Assembly (NCBI RefSeq): GCF_004000275.1
Contig: NZ_RCIP01000005.1
Span: 186,440-250,439 of the forward strand
DNA length: 64,000 bases
Direction of reading: 5' to 3'
DNA from: Saccharospirillum alexandrii
Lineage (GTDB): Bacteria; Pseudomonadota; Gammaproteobacteria; Pseudomonadales; Natronospirillaceae
The notes beneath the pieces were generated by a model that searched no databases, was not told the DNA's origin, and saw nothing but the letters and a program-made list of their open reading frames with translations. A program made the translations under genes and the position numbers. Position 1 is the stretch's first letter. Every line of letters starts with the position of its first letter. Below, piece after piece: positions 37,485 to 46,009 of the stretch.

Positions 37485-38102
37485 ATGCAGGAACCACAAC
37501 TCAGCCCGGAATCAGACACCGCTCACCACCGGCTACTGGAAGCCGGCAGGCACCTGTTTTTGCATCAGGATTATCAGCGGGTATCGATTCGGCGCATCGC
37601 CGAGCGGGCAGGCGTTAACTCAGCGATGATTGCCTATTATTTTGGTGATAAAAGCGGACTGTACCGCGCGGTATTGCTCAGCTACCTGAACCCGGTAAAA
37701 GCGCATGTACTGGAGAACATAAAACGTTTTCCCGAGATGTCGTTTGGGGATTTGTTTCGCTATTTTTACCGTTATGCACCCCGCGAGCTGATTCACATGG
37801 TGGTGAAACATGCCCTGTTCGCCCCAGACGAACAACGCCAATGGCTGATCGATACCATATTGCGACCCCTGGTACGCCAGGTGGAGCAACAATTTGACGA
37901 GGCCTTACCTAAAGGCCGTATACACCGGCCCGAGCAGGCCAGACTAGTGCTGCAAAGCCTGCTGATTGCCCCGTTGTTGCTGCAGCCGGTGCTCGAATCG
38001 GTCAGCCGTAAACCGATGGACGATGCCTATTTCGATGAACTGGGCGACTTCATCGGCACCTTGCTCGACCGGGCGTTCCGACCAACCGAGCAGGACGAGT
38101 GA
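37485..38102 (+). CDS. TetR-family transcriptional regulator
   Basis: 205 residues from the ATG at 37485, the first sensible start; the frame is open to 37389 but that part lies inside repeat copy D. N-terminal helix-turn-helix (about 18-60: VSIRRIAERAGVNSAMIAYYFGDKSGLYRAVL) and a TetR ligand domain with RRLL-type helices after. Downstream of the MMPL/LolA/barrel genes and the likely regulator of that operon; see the palindromes at 32514-32597. Confidence 0.85.
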   Translation: MQEPQLSPESDTAHHRLLEAGRHLFLHQDYQRVSIRRIAERAGVNSAMIAYYFGDKSGLYRAVLLSYLNPVKAHVLENIKRFPEMSFGDLFRYFYRYAPRELIHMVVKHALFAPDEQRQWLIDTILRPLVRQVEQQFDEALPKGRIHRPEQARLVLQSLLIAPLLLQPVLESVSRKPMDDAYFDELGDFIGTLLDRAFRPTEQDE

Positions 38103-38183
38103 TCGATCAGTGCAGCGCCCCTTCACTACCACCAGCCAGGAAACCGCCTTACACTGAGGAAAATACAACCGGAGTTTCCTGTC

Positions 38184-38585
38184 ATGCCAGACATCACCGT
38201 ATCCCTCACCCGAACCGGCACCACCGCCAGCGAAGCCCACATTCGCGATCACCATATTGTTATGGACCGCCCCACCGAAAAAGGCGGTGAAAACGCCGGC
38301 CCCATGGGCGGCGAAGCCCTGCTGGCGGCGCTCGGCGGGTGTTTCATGTCTAACCTGGTGGCCGCTGCCCAGGCGCGGGACGTTGAGCTCGGCGACATTG
38401 ACGTCAGCATCACCGGCACCCTGGCCGGCACGCCCCCGGTGTATGAAAGCATCGTGATGACGGTAACCGGCGCAGCCGGCGTCGAAAGCCTGCCCAAGCT
38501 GGTGACCATGGCCGAGCGCGGCTGCATTGTGGCGAATACTCTGAAAGCAGGGCTGACCCTTACGGTAGAGACCCGCCAAAGCTAA
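38184..38585 (+). CDS. OsmC-family protein
   Basis: 133-residue OsmC/Ohr-superfamily protein. The two redox cysteine positions are seen in ALGGCFMSNLVAAAQ (about residue 53) and AERGCIVANTLKAG (about residue 113), with GGEALLAALGG before the first. Such proteins reduce organic hydroperoxides, or are uncharacterised OsmC-like reductases. Short cytosolic protein with its own ribosome site (CCGGAG); no operon partner. Confidence 0.85.
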   Translation: MPDITVSLTRTGTTASEAHIRDHHIVMDRPTEKGGENAGPMGGEALLAALGGCFMSNLVAAAQARDVELGDIDVSITGTLAGTPPVYESIVMTVTGAAGVESLPKLVTMAERGCIVANTLKAGLTLTVETRQS

Positions 38586-38750
38586 ACCTTCGAACGGGTT
38601 TCTGGCGCGAAATGACTCGCCAGGCGTCAGAAGCCCGTTGTAACGGCCCCTCAGCGACACCAAAGCACACCATATTTGAGACCTCAAACAACGTTTGGTC
38701 TGTTATAAAAAGGGATAATGATCCGTTAACAGACTAAAGGGAGCTGGTGT

Positions 38751-41348
38751 GTGTCCAGTCAAACCAGGAAGAGCATAAGCCCGTTGCGGGCCTTTTTTTT
38801 GATCACACTAATCAGTGGTGTATTGGCGGGCTGTAATAGCAATAGCGAGAATTTCAGCGATTCTGACGACTCGAACGCCGACTCCCAAACCACTGACCCG
38901 AATTCAACCACCGACGGTGACACCACCGATGACCCGTCGGACGACGCACCCGAAACCTCAGACGCTCTCCCGCCGCAGCTAGCCGACCAGACGCTGGTGC
39001 TTCAATACCAAACCAGTATAGCGGGCAGCATCGCCTTCAGCGGAAGCGACGACCCAGACAGCGACCCGCAACTGAGCATCATCACCGACCCGGCCCGGGG
39101 CACACTTGAGTTGGTGGACCCAGCCACCGGTCAATTCGAATACGAGCCGGTTGATTCCGACGCCTGGGCAGGCGACAGCTTCACCGTGCAGGTAGACGAC
39201 GTGGGGCTTCAATCTCAGGTGCGCACCATAACGCTCGAATTTACCGATGATACCGTGCCAACTCTGACCCTCATGCCTGGGAATGCCGCCGAGAATGTCA
39301 GCGAAGAAACCCGCTTAAGCGCCCTTTCGGATGTTCCGATCGACCCGGCTACCCTCAGTTACACAGACAACGGCATCTGCGACGGCAGCGTACAAATCAG
39401 CAGCGATAACTTCGCCAGCTGCCACGGCATAGCCAGCCACAGCATTGAAGAGGGGAATCGCCTCGAATTCATACTGGCTACATCGCTGGAACCCGATACC
39501 GAATACAGTTGGCGTATAACAGACGCAGTTGCTTCCGTTTTCGGCATCCCAATAGAAGAAGACGCCTCAACCTTCAAGACCGTTCCACAGGCGTTGTTCA
39601 TCTCTGAAGTGGGTGCTTCCCCCAATGTGAACATCATGCGCTGGTTCGAACTCTATAACGCCGGTTCTACTCCCTTGAACCTGGCCGATTATGAACTGCG
39701 CAGCCCAGGTGTCGATGTTGTGAACGGTTGGGCCACTGAGGCGAGCCGTACCTTTGCGTTCCCCAATGTGCAAATTGCACCGGGCCAGTACCTGGTGGTG
39801 CGGGCGCAAAGCAGTTATTCGAATTCAGAGGCAGAAGACACCGCCCAGGTTATCCACCTCGACGACGAACAATGGCGCCCCCATTGGTACGGCAACGGGT
39901 TTCTGGAAATTAACCGCCTGAGCGATGGCGCAACCATCGACTACGTCAGCTTCGGGTCTGCCCCCACCCCCAGCGAGGCAGACGCCTGGACGGGCAGTTC
40001 CGTGGCAGCCCTACCCACCGCAAACGACAGCTTTGGCCAAAGCATCGGCCGCGATGCCTTCCTGACCGACACCGACTCGGCCGCTGACTGGTCGCCCTAC
40101 AGCTGGGCGACAGTCGGCGGGCCTAACGACGTATGCGGCACGGAAGACCTCGACGAAGACGGCATTCCCGATTGCAACGAACAACCCGGCAGTACTTTCG
40201 CCGGCATGCCACTCTACGAGTGGGGCGCCCGTGCCGGCAGGGCCGATATCTTTTTGGAAGTCGATTACGTCGACTCGACCGACGACGGTAACCTGCCATT
40301 CGACGAAGGGGTGCAACCCCGCCGCGAAGCCCTGCAGAAAGTCATCGATGCCTTTGCCGCAAAAAACATTGCCGTGCACATAGACGCGGGCGACCTGTAC
40401 GATAACAGCCCAGGGCTAAACCCGGCCAATTTCGACCTGGGCGGCGGGCAGGAAGTACCCTACGCACTGAGCATCGACTTCAGCCCTACGGGCAGCCAGG
40501 CGAGCTTCTTCGACTACAAAGCTTCCTATTTCGACTACAAACGGCTGCCGATCTTTCATTTCGTACTGTTCAGTACCTCGCGTAACGAAGATGGGTCTAA
40601 CGGTTCATCCGGTATTGCCGAAGTGGTTGGTAACGACCTCATTGTCTCGCTGGGAAGCTGGGGCCTCGACAGCACCACCCCCGCCAGAACCAACGCGCTG
40701 ATTAACTACCAGGCCAGCACCCTGATGCACGAGCTGGGGCATAACCTTGGCCTGCTCCACGGTGGCGATGAAAATGTGAACGCCAAACCCAACTACCTGA
40801 GCATTATGAATTACCTGTACCAGCTGAATGGCCTACCGGAGATTGGCAACAACGAAGGCGACCGGTATTTTAGCGACTACAGGCCTGCCGGCGGTTGTGA
40901 AGGCCCGTTAGTCGATGGCCCCTACGGTGACCCCGCAAACTTCCGGATGGACTTTTCCGATGGCAGCCCCGTCGAGCTAGACCCGGCTAACCTGGATGAA
41001 ACCCTGGGCCTTGGCCGCGTTGGTTCAGACCCGGTCGACTTTAACTGCAACGGCGACGTCACCGAGACGAACGTGAACGCCTCTACCATCTTCAGCGATA
41101 TTCTGGCCACCGGCGCAACGACCATGACCGACCACGACGACTGGGGTAGCCTGGTGATCGATTTTGGGGGCTACAACGAATGGAACAACTACGGTGCCAG
41201 CCTGCAAAGAACCACCAGCCAGCGCCAGACCAACGCCATTCTCAGATTTGTGGGGCCAGACAACACCGACCGCCGCCCCTACATAGCCGAGCCAAGCCCG
41301 CCGGCTGCACTGTTCGAACGAATCCGCTCCCACAAGGTGGCACCATGA
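38751..41348 (+). CDS. Lipoprotein with lamin-tail domain and HExxH metallopeptidase domain
   Basis: 865 residues from a GTG start preceded by AAGGGAG. Signal sequence with lipobox (SGVLAGC, Cys near residue 28), then an Asp/Ser/Thr-rich linker (30-75), a cadherin-like beta domain (about 78-165), a Big-type domain (about 170-280), a lamin-tail-like domain (about 283-410: ALFISEVGASPNVNIMRWFELYN), and a Zn-protease domain with the motif TLMHELGHNLGLLHGG (about 660). The extended HExxHxxGxxH motif indicates a metzincin-type enzyme. Probably anchored at the outer membrane or surface. A calcium-type acidic repeat (DLDEDGIPDCNE) separates two modules. Biological target unknown. Confidence 0.75.
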   Translation: MSSQTRKSISPLRAFFLITLISGVLAGCNSNSENFSDSDDSNADSQTTDPNSTTDGDTTDDPSDDAPETSDALPPQLADQTLVLQYQTSIAGSIAFSGSDDPDSDPQLSIITDPARGTLELVDPATGQFEYEPVDSDAWAGDSFTVQVDDVGLQSQVRTITLEFTDDTVPTLTLMPGNAAENVSEETRLSALSDVPIDPATLSYTDNGICDGSVQISSDNFASCHGIASHSIEEGNRLEFILATSLEPDTEYSWRITDAVASVFGIPIEEDASTFKTVPQALFISEVGASPNVNIMRWFELYNAGSTPLNLADYELRSPGVDVVNGWATEASRTFAFPNVQIAPGQYLVVRAQSSYSNSEAEDTAQVIHLDDEQWRPHWYGNGFLEINRLSDGATIDYVSFGSAPTPSEADAWTGSSVAALPTANDSFGQSIGRDAFLTDTDSAADWSPYSWATVGGPNDVCGTEDLDEDGIPDCNEQPGSTFAGMPLYEWGARAGRADIFLEVDYVDSTDDGNLPFDEGVQPRREALQKVIDAFAAKNIAVHIDAGDLYDNSPGLNPANFDLGGGQEVPYALSIDFSPTGSQASFFDYKASYFDYKRLPIFHFVLFSTSRNEDGSNGSSGIAEVVGNDLIVSLGSWGLDSTTPARTNALINYQASTLMHELGHNLGLLHGGDENVNAKPNYLSIMNYLYQLNGLPEIGNNEGDRYFSDYRPAGGCEGPLVDGPYGDPANFRMDFSDGSPVELDPANLDETLGLGRVGSDPVDFNCNGDVTETNVNASTIFSDILATGATTMTDHDDWGSLVIDFGGYNEWNNYGASLQRTTSQRQTNAILRFVGPDNTDRRPYIAEPSPPAALFERIRSHKVAP

Positions 41349-41944
41349 AGCCGGCTCTAATGCTGGGCGGTGCCCTAGTGTGCGCCACCCTGGCCGCGGC
41401 CGAACCCTGGCCTGCGGCCAACATCAGCCTAACCACCGGCCCCACTGAAACCGGCGTAGCCATCTCCATCAGCAAGGAAGGCCTGCACCTGGGCCAGACC
41501 AGCCTGGAGCCCTGGCCCTTCAACGCCCCTGGCTGCACAAACTGCACCCTCACTCTGGAGCGCGACTTCAGCCCGGTAGGGCCAGACCGAACCCTGCAAC
41601 TGACCGCCCCGGACGCAGCCAGCCCCACCTGGTTCTTCGCAGAACGCCTGCGGCTACCCGCCAGGCTGCCCGGCAACGCCACACTGAGAGCCAAGCCCGG
41701 CAGCCCCGGGCAAATAAGCCTGGAAGCAGAGGGCGAACAGGCAACGCTGACCCCAGGAGAGGCCATTTGGCTGAACAACTGCCATTACCACCTGATCTGG
41801 CACAGCCAGCCAGAAACGCCCGCTAACCCAGGCACTGAACCGGCGCCAGCCCAGACAACTGGCGGCGTAGCACCCGTGCCCCAGCAAACTGTCATCGCGG
41901 AAGACCCCACCCGCCTGATTCAAATACAGGGCCAGTGTAGCTAG
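41345..41944 (+). CDS. Small exported protein of unknown function
   Basis: 199 residues with a signal peptide (cleavage near LAAA-EPWP), starting at an ATG that overlaps the stop of the metallopeptidase gene by four bases. The mature part has two cysteine pairs (APGCTNCTL near residue 60 and a late NNCHYH), a predicted beta-rich fold and a proline/alanine/threonine-rich tail ending QIQGQCS. I do not recognise a family. The coupled start suggests it works with, or modifies, the preceding surface peptidase. Confidence 0.65.
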   Translation: MKPALMLGGALVCATLAAAEPWPAANISLTTGPTETGVAISISKEGLHLGQTSLEPWPFNAPGCTNCTLTLERDFSPVGPDRTLQLTAPDAASPTWFFAERLRLPARLPGNATLRAKPGSPGQISLEAEGEQATLTPGEAIWLNNCHYHLIWHSQPETPANPGTEPAPAQTTGGVAPVPQQTVIAEDPTRLIQIQGQCS

Positions 41945-42064
41945 CCAAAGCACCGCCCGGGGTTCCAGTAAAACCCCAAGAGAATCAATAGCCTGGGTAG
42001 ACTTGGCGCCTCTGGACGGTATAATGCGGGCTCTGTTCGAACACACCGCCCGGTGCGTTCAGCG

Positions 42065-42141
42065 GGGCCCTTAGCTCAGTTGGTTAGAGCATCCGACTCA
42101 TAATCGGCAGGTCCTGGGTTCAAGTCCCGGAGGGCCCACCA
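42065..42141 (+). tRNA. tRNA with CAU anticodon (Ile2 or Met)
   Basis: 77 bases including encoded CCA. Acceptor GGGCCCT/AGGGCCC, D arm GCTC-AGTTGGTTA-GAGC, anticodon loop CTCATAA, variable AGGTC, T arm CTGGG-TTCAAGT-CCCGG. The anticodon is CAU, so it is either elongator methionine or the lysidine-modified isoleucine tRNA. The GGGCCCTTAGCTC start resembles gammaproteobacterial tRNA-Ile2 more than tRNA-Met, but I cannot settle this by eye. The outermost anticodon-stem pair (U/C) is mismatched. Its 3' half is the attachment site of the element that follows. Confidence 0.95.
42096..42141 (+). other. attL (tRNA 3' half)
   Basis: 46 bases from the anticodon loop to the CCA end of the tRNA, identical to 50429-50474. 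Integration restores the functional tRNA at the left end. Confidence 0.93.
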
Positions 42142-42468
42142 CCTCAAGCCCAGTATCCATGGTATCTCCAGCGATTCAGACTGATTTCTCAAAAACCAAG
42201 TGCCGACTCTGTGCTACTCAGGTGCTACTTTTCAGCCGAACACTATTGTCTTAATTTTTGCACGCAAAAGACCAAATATCTCTCGACCTTATGGTCGTGG
42301 CGGCTTAATTCCGGCTCCGGGAACCATTTAAAACAATGGGTTAAGTGGTTACTTTGAAAAGAATGCTATTGTCAATCCTTTCATGTAGTCACTAGGCGCC
42401 TCAATAGTTTGCGTGCCGGTAGCTAACTGCATAGTATCAATCCATACTTAAACCACATGGATGTCTAA
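42142..42468. other. Left end of the element, upstream of hamA
   Basis: 327 bases without a gene. It holds the arm-type repeats at 42211-42240 and must contain the hamAB promoter. I see no clear -35/-10 pair. Confidence 0.4.
42211..42240 (+). repeat. Integrase arm-type direct repeats, left end
   Basis: GTGCTACTCAGGTGCTACTT (42211-42230) and its continuation TTCAGCCGAA match 50283-50312 (GTGCTACCCTGGTGCTACTT, then TTGAACGGAA) in the same orientation. The motif GGTGCTAC is repeated in tandem at each end. Probable integrase N-domain binding sites. Confidence 0.65.
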
Positions 42469-43422
42469 ATGCCTGAATCCGAAGACACTTTCAGCCTGAA
42501 AAAAATAGAAAATGCATTGCAAGCTGTGGCGCGTGGCGATATTTTGCCGCTAAGCGGCTGCATCCAATCTGTTCCGATAGAGTCTTCAGAGGGCACTTAC
42601 GGCACTGTCGAATGCCACTTCTTGAAAGTAGATAAGTCTGGACGGCCCAAGCTCCCTGAGTTAATTGATATTATTCTAGATAGAATTATCGACTTCACAA
42701 TGCCTCGCAAAAAGCTAGAGGCTGCTCAGAAACAGCTGATTGAAGAAAGGAGCGCTGCTGGTTTTCAACGGCTCAGCAGGGAAGCTAAATCACTATTCAC
42801 CACGCTTTCAAAAACTGGTGAAGGTGGGGAGCTACTGCTATTCGTTCTCGCCGAATACTACCTGAAGTATCCCCAAGTGGTCCCTAAGATGAGTTTGAAA
42901 ACAGACTCTAATATGCATGTTCACGGGGCTGATGGGACGTTTTTAAGTGTGCGTAATGAGTCGCTCTCGATCTTCTGGGGCGAATCAAAAGTTTATGGTG
43001 ACTTCTCGTCGGCAATTAGCGACTGTATTGAAAGTCTCTCGGAGATCTTGAAGTACTCGCAGGAGACGAAGAGGGATATTGAATTAATAAGAGATAATAT
43101 CGATTTCAATGACCCTGAACTCGTTGCTGCCATCTTAGAATATTTTAATACAGAATCAGAAAAATACGACTATTTAGAGTCTTGCGGTCTGTGTCTTGTG
43201 GCATTTGATTACGAAAAGTATAAAGATGGGACGTTAGATAATGAGAAATTGATGCATGCTGTAAAGTCGAATATTCCCTCCTGGATAAAATCTGTAACTC
43301 ATAGAATAGAAAAGCACGGTTTGGAAAACTACCATATTCACATCTTCTTGATTCCAATTGAGTCAGCAGAGAATTTTCGCGCTTTGTTCTTAAAGGAGCT
43401 CGGAGTCAAGGATGTCGCTTAA
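42469..43422 (+). CDS. hamA: Hachiman defence protein HamA (DUF1837 nuclease-like)
   Basis: 317 residues matching HamA (DUF1837). The PD-(D/E)xK-like centre is visible: Gly-Glu-x-x-Glu at 117-121 (TGEGGELLLFVLAEYYL), Asp155 in VHGADGTF and Glu172-x-Lys174 in WGESKVYGD. HamA is the DNA-degrading effector of Hachiman; HamB senses damaged or foreign DNA and releases HamA activity, giving abortive protection from phage. The gene starts at ATG 42469, 327 bases inside the left attachment site, and overlaps hamB by 11 bases. Its second half is notably AT-rich compared with the host. Confidence 0.88.
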   Translation: MPESEDTFSLKKIENALQAVARGDILPLSGCIQSVPIESSEGTYGTVECHFLKVDKSGRPKLPELIDIILDRIIDFTMPRKKLEAAQKQLIEERSAAGFQRLSREAKSLFTTLSKTGEGGELLLFVLAEYYLKYPQVVPKMSLKTDSNMHVHGADGTFLSVRNESLSIFWGESKVYGDFSSAISDCIESLSEILKYSQETKRDIELIRDNIDFNDPELVAAILEYFNTESEKYDYLESCGLCLVAFDYEKYKDGTLDNEKLMHAVKSNIPSWIKSVTHRIEKHGLENYHIHIFLIPIESAENFRALFLKELGVKDVA

Positions 43423-45991
43423 TCATATTTTGTCTACCATCACGTCCTCCGAATACTTTTTGAGCCAGTATGAAGAGGTGATCGAAAAAAGTGGCGCGAA
43501 GCACCTTAATAGATATTCCGCGACCAACACGTTGGAATCATATATAGCTCAATCAGTAGACTGGAAGTATCTTTTAAAAGTTGCGAATCTGTTGACTTTC
43601 TCGAATAACTTTAAAGATCGTGAAAAGGCACTTAGAATTGTTACTTCATGTATACTTTTTGCAGATGATGATCGAGATCATAAATCTTCATCAATTTCGT
43701 TACTAAGGAAAATGTCTAATTTTAGAACTATTGAGCTCGCAAAGAAGAAAGGTTTGATAGAAAAAAGTCTCATAGAAGATATAAACAATTCGGAGCAAAC
43801 GGTTTCTGAAATTTTAGCAGAAACTAAGATCGATCTTATATCTAAGATTTTTATAGGAAAAAATCAATATTTTATTGGGAATAGTTTTCAAAACCAGCTT
43901 TGGGATAGCTTCCATTCAAACCGAGTAATCAGTGCATCTGCTCCAACATCAGCTGGAAAATCATTCGTTTTATATAAGATATTGCTTAATCATCTAGTAA
44001 ACAATAGTTCTTCTAATTTGCTTTATTTAGTTCCTACTCGTGCATTAATAAATCAAGTTTATTCTGATCTAAAATCGGAAATCGCGGCCTCAAATCTCGA
44101 TGTCGACATTGTTACCTTACCCTTAGAGTTTCTGTTAGGGAGCTCAAAACGTAAAGTTTTCATCTTCACTCAGGAAAGACTTCATATCCTTCTGGCATCG
44201 ATTCAACCAAAATTCGATGTAATATTTGTTGATGAGGCCCATAAAATAGGTGACTCTTACCGGGGAGTCTTGCTGCAACATGCGATTTCTAAGGCTGAAA
44301 ATAGTAATACAAAGATTGTGTATACTAGTCCATTTTCAGAAAATCCGGAAAAGATAAAAAAATTCCACTTGGAAAACGACAGGTTCGAATCTGTCCATAC
44401 TTCAGAGATAACTGTAAACCAGAATGTTTTTTGGGTAAATTCAGAGCCCCGTTCGACAACCAAATGGATAGCGAAATTAGCTGGCGATAATACACGATTG
44501 CAGAGTGTGAGTTTGAGATTTCGCCCTATTACTCAGACCAAAAGATTAGCTTTTTTATCTGCTGAGTTTGGAGGAGATCAAAGCGGCAATCTCGTTTATG
44601 TTAATAGACCATCTGATGCTGAAAATGTTTGTAGGTTAATTTCGGGTTATCTTGATAGCTCAGATGTTGAAGACAAGGAAATTGAAAAGCTAATAGAGCT
44701 TTCTGAACGTGTCCTTCATAAAGACTACAGTTTAGCAAAGGTCTTGCGAAAAGGGCTTGCTTTTCACTATGGGAATCTACCGCAGATTATTAGATCGAAA
44801 ATAGAAGAATTGTTTGCCCAAGAAAGAATAAAGTTTTTAGCATGCACCTCTACGCTGGTAGAGGGTGTGAATATGTCATGTAAGAATATTTTTCTTCGGG
44901 GTCCTAAAAAGGGTGCAGGGAATCCTATGTTACCTGAGGATTTCTGGAATCTGGCTGGTAGAGCAGGGCGATGGGGTATCGAATTCCAGGGTAATATCTT
45001 TTGTATTGATACAGAAGACTCGGTTATTTGGCCTTACGGTCCCCCGAAAGAGCGTCAAGAGTATCGTATTGAAAGCTCAATTGAGCGAAGCCTCAGCAAG
45101 ACTGATAAGCTGATCTCATATATTGGAGATGGCCTACCTCGAATCGTTGATAGCGACTTTTACCAGTTTAATTATGTAATTTCTTTCTTTTTCGATCTCT
45201 ATCAAAAAGGTGAGCTGCGCGAATATATAGATAGGTTCGTTGATTCTCATAGCAGCCAGGTCTTGTATGATTTAATTAGGAGCAATTTTGAGTTAATGGG
45301 TGTATACGTTGACATTTCTATCAACAACCCTGGTGTAAACCCAGCTGGAATTTTGAGCCTGCGGGACTATTTTATTGAAAGAAAAGACCGTTTAGAGGAT
45401 TTGATCCCGTCGGATCCTGCCAGTCTGGATGCACTCGATAGTTATGTAAGGGTTTTTGCTCGCATAAATAAAACACTTTCTCAGTCAGGTGATGAGTTTG
45501 GAAATCATAAGCGTTCATTTATGCTAGCGCTCTTAGTTGTTAACTGGATGCAGGGAAATCCTATTGCAAAGCTGATCAAAGATCGCGAAAAACAAGTAAA
45601 AAAGAAAGGAAGTACTACATCTATTAACACCGTGGTGCGGAACGTGCTAGAAGATGTTGAAAAGTACGCTAGGTTTATCGTACCCAAATATTTAGCATGT
45701 TATCTTGAGGTACTCGAGAGTGTGGCAAATGAACAAGAGATAGAAATTGACATAAGCGCCCTTGAACAACTTCAGATTTCATTGGAGTTTGGCGTTTCGA
45801 GTCAAACACATCTTGCACTGATTCGTCTAGGCTTGTCTAGAACAAGTGCGATAGCGATTGGTGCTTTAATTGCGGATGACAAACTCACCGACGATGGTGC
45901 AAAAGTTGCCTTAAGGGAGATTGATCTTGCTTCCTCCGATTTGCCTGCCCTAGTGAGAGAAGAGATTTCAGCTATAATTGACGAGTTCTAA
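43412..45991 (+). CDS. hamB: Hachiman defence helicase HamB
   Basis: 859-residue superfamily-2 helicase. Walker A APTSAGKS at 177-184, motif Ia VPTRALINQ near 208, motif II DEAH at 274-277, motif III-like YTSPFS near 308, and motif VI NLAGRAGRWG near 513. An N-terminal helical region (1-150) and a long C-terminal helical region (about 560-859) flank the motor. It matches HamB in length, order and association with HamA, with which it forms the Hachiman complex. Coding bases are strongly AT-rich (only 16 of 60 G/C at 43801-43860), indicating recent acquisition. Convergent with the replication gene. Confidence 0.9.
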   Translation: MSLNHILSTITSSEYFLSQYEEVIEKSGAKHLNRYSATNTLESYIAQSVDWKYLLKVANLLTFSNNFKDREKALRIVTSCILFADDDRDHKSSSISLLRKMSNFRTIELAKKKGLIEKSLIEDINNSEQTVSEILAETKIDLISKIFIGKNQYFIGNSFQNQLWDSFHSNRVISASAPTSAGKSFVLYKILLNHLVNNSSSNLLYLVPTRALINQVYSDLKSEIAASNLDVDIVTLPLEFLLGSSKRKVFIFTQERLHILLASIQPKFDVIFVDEAHKIGDSYRGVLLQHAISKAENSNTKIVYTSPFSENPEKIKKFHLENDRFESVHTSEITVNQNVFWVNSEPRSTTKWIAKLAGDNTRLQSVSLRFRPITQTKRLAFLSAEFGGDQSGNLVYVNRPSDAENVCRLISGYLDSSDVEDKEIEKLIELSERVLHKDYSLAKVLRKGLAFHYGNLPQIIRSKIEELFAQERIKFLACTSTLVEGVNMSCKNIFLRGPKKGAGNPMLPEDFWNLAGRAGRWGIEFQGNIFCIDTEDSVIWPYGPPKERQEYRIESSIERSLSKTDKLISYIGDGLPRIVDSDFYQFNYVISFFFDLYQKGELREYIDRFVDSHSSQVLYDLIRSNFELMGVYVDISINNPGVNPAGILSLRDYFIERKDRLEDLIPSDPASLDALDSYVRVFARINKTLSQSGDEFGNHKRSFMLALLVVNWMQGNPIAKLIKDREKQVKKKGSTTSINTVVRNVLEDVEKYARFIVPKYLACYLEVLESVANEQEIEIDISALEQLQISLEFGVSSQTHLALIRLGLSRTSAIAIGALIADDKLTDDGAKVALREIDLASSDLPALVREEISAIIDEF

Positions 45992-46009
45992 TTGGAAACC
46001 TGAGTACAG

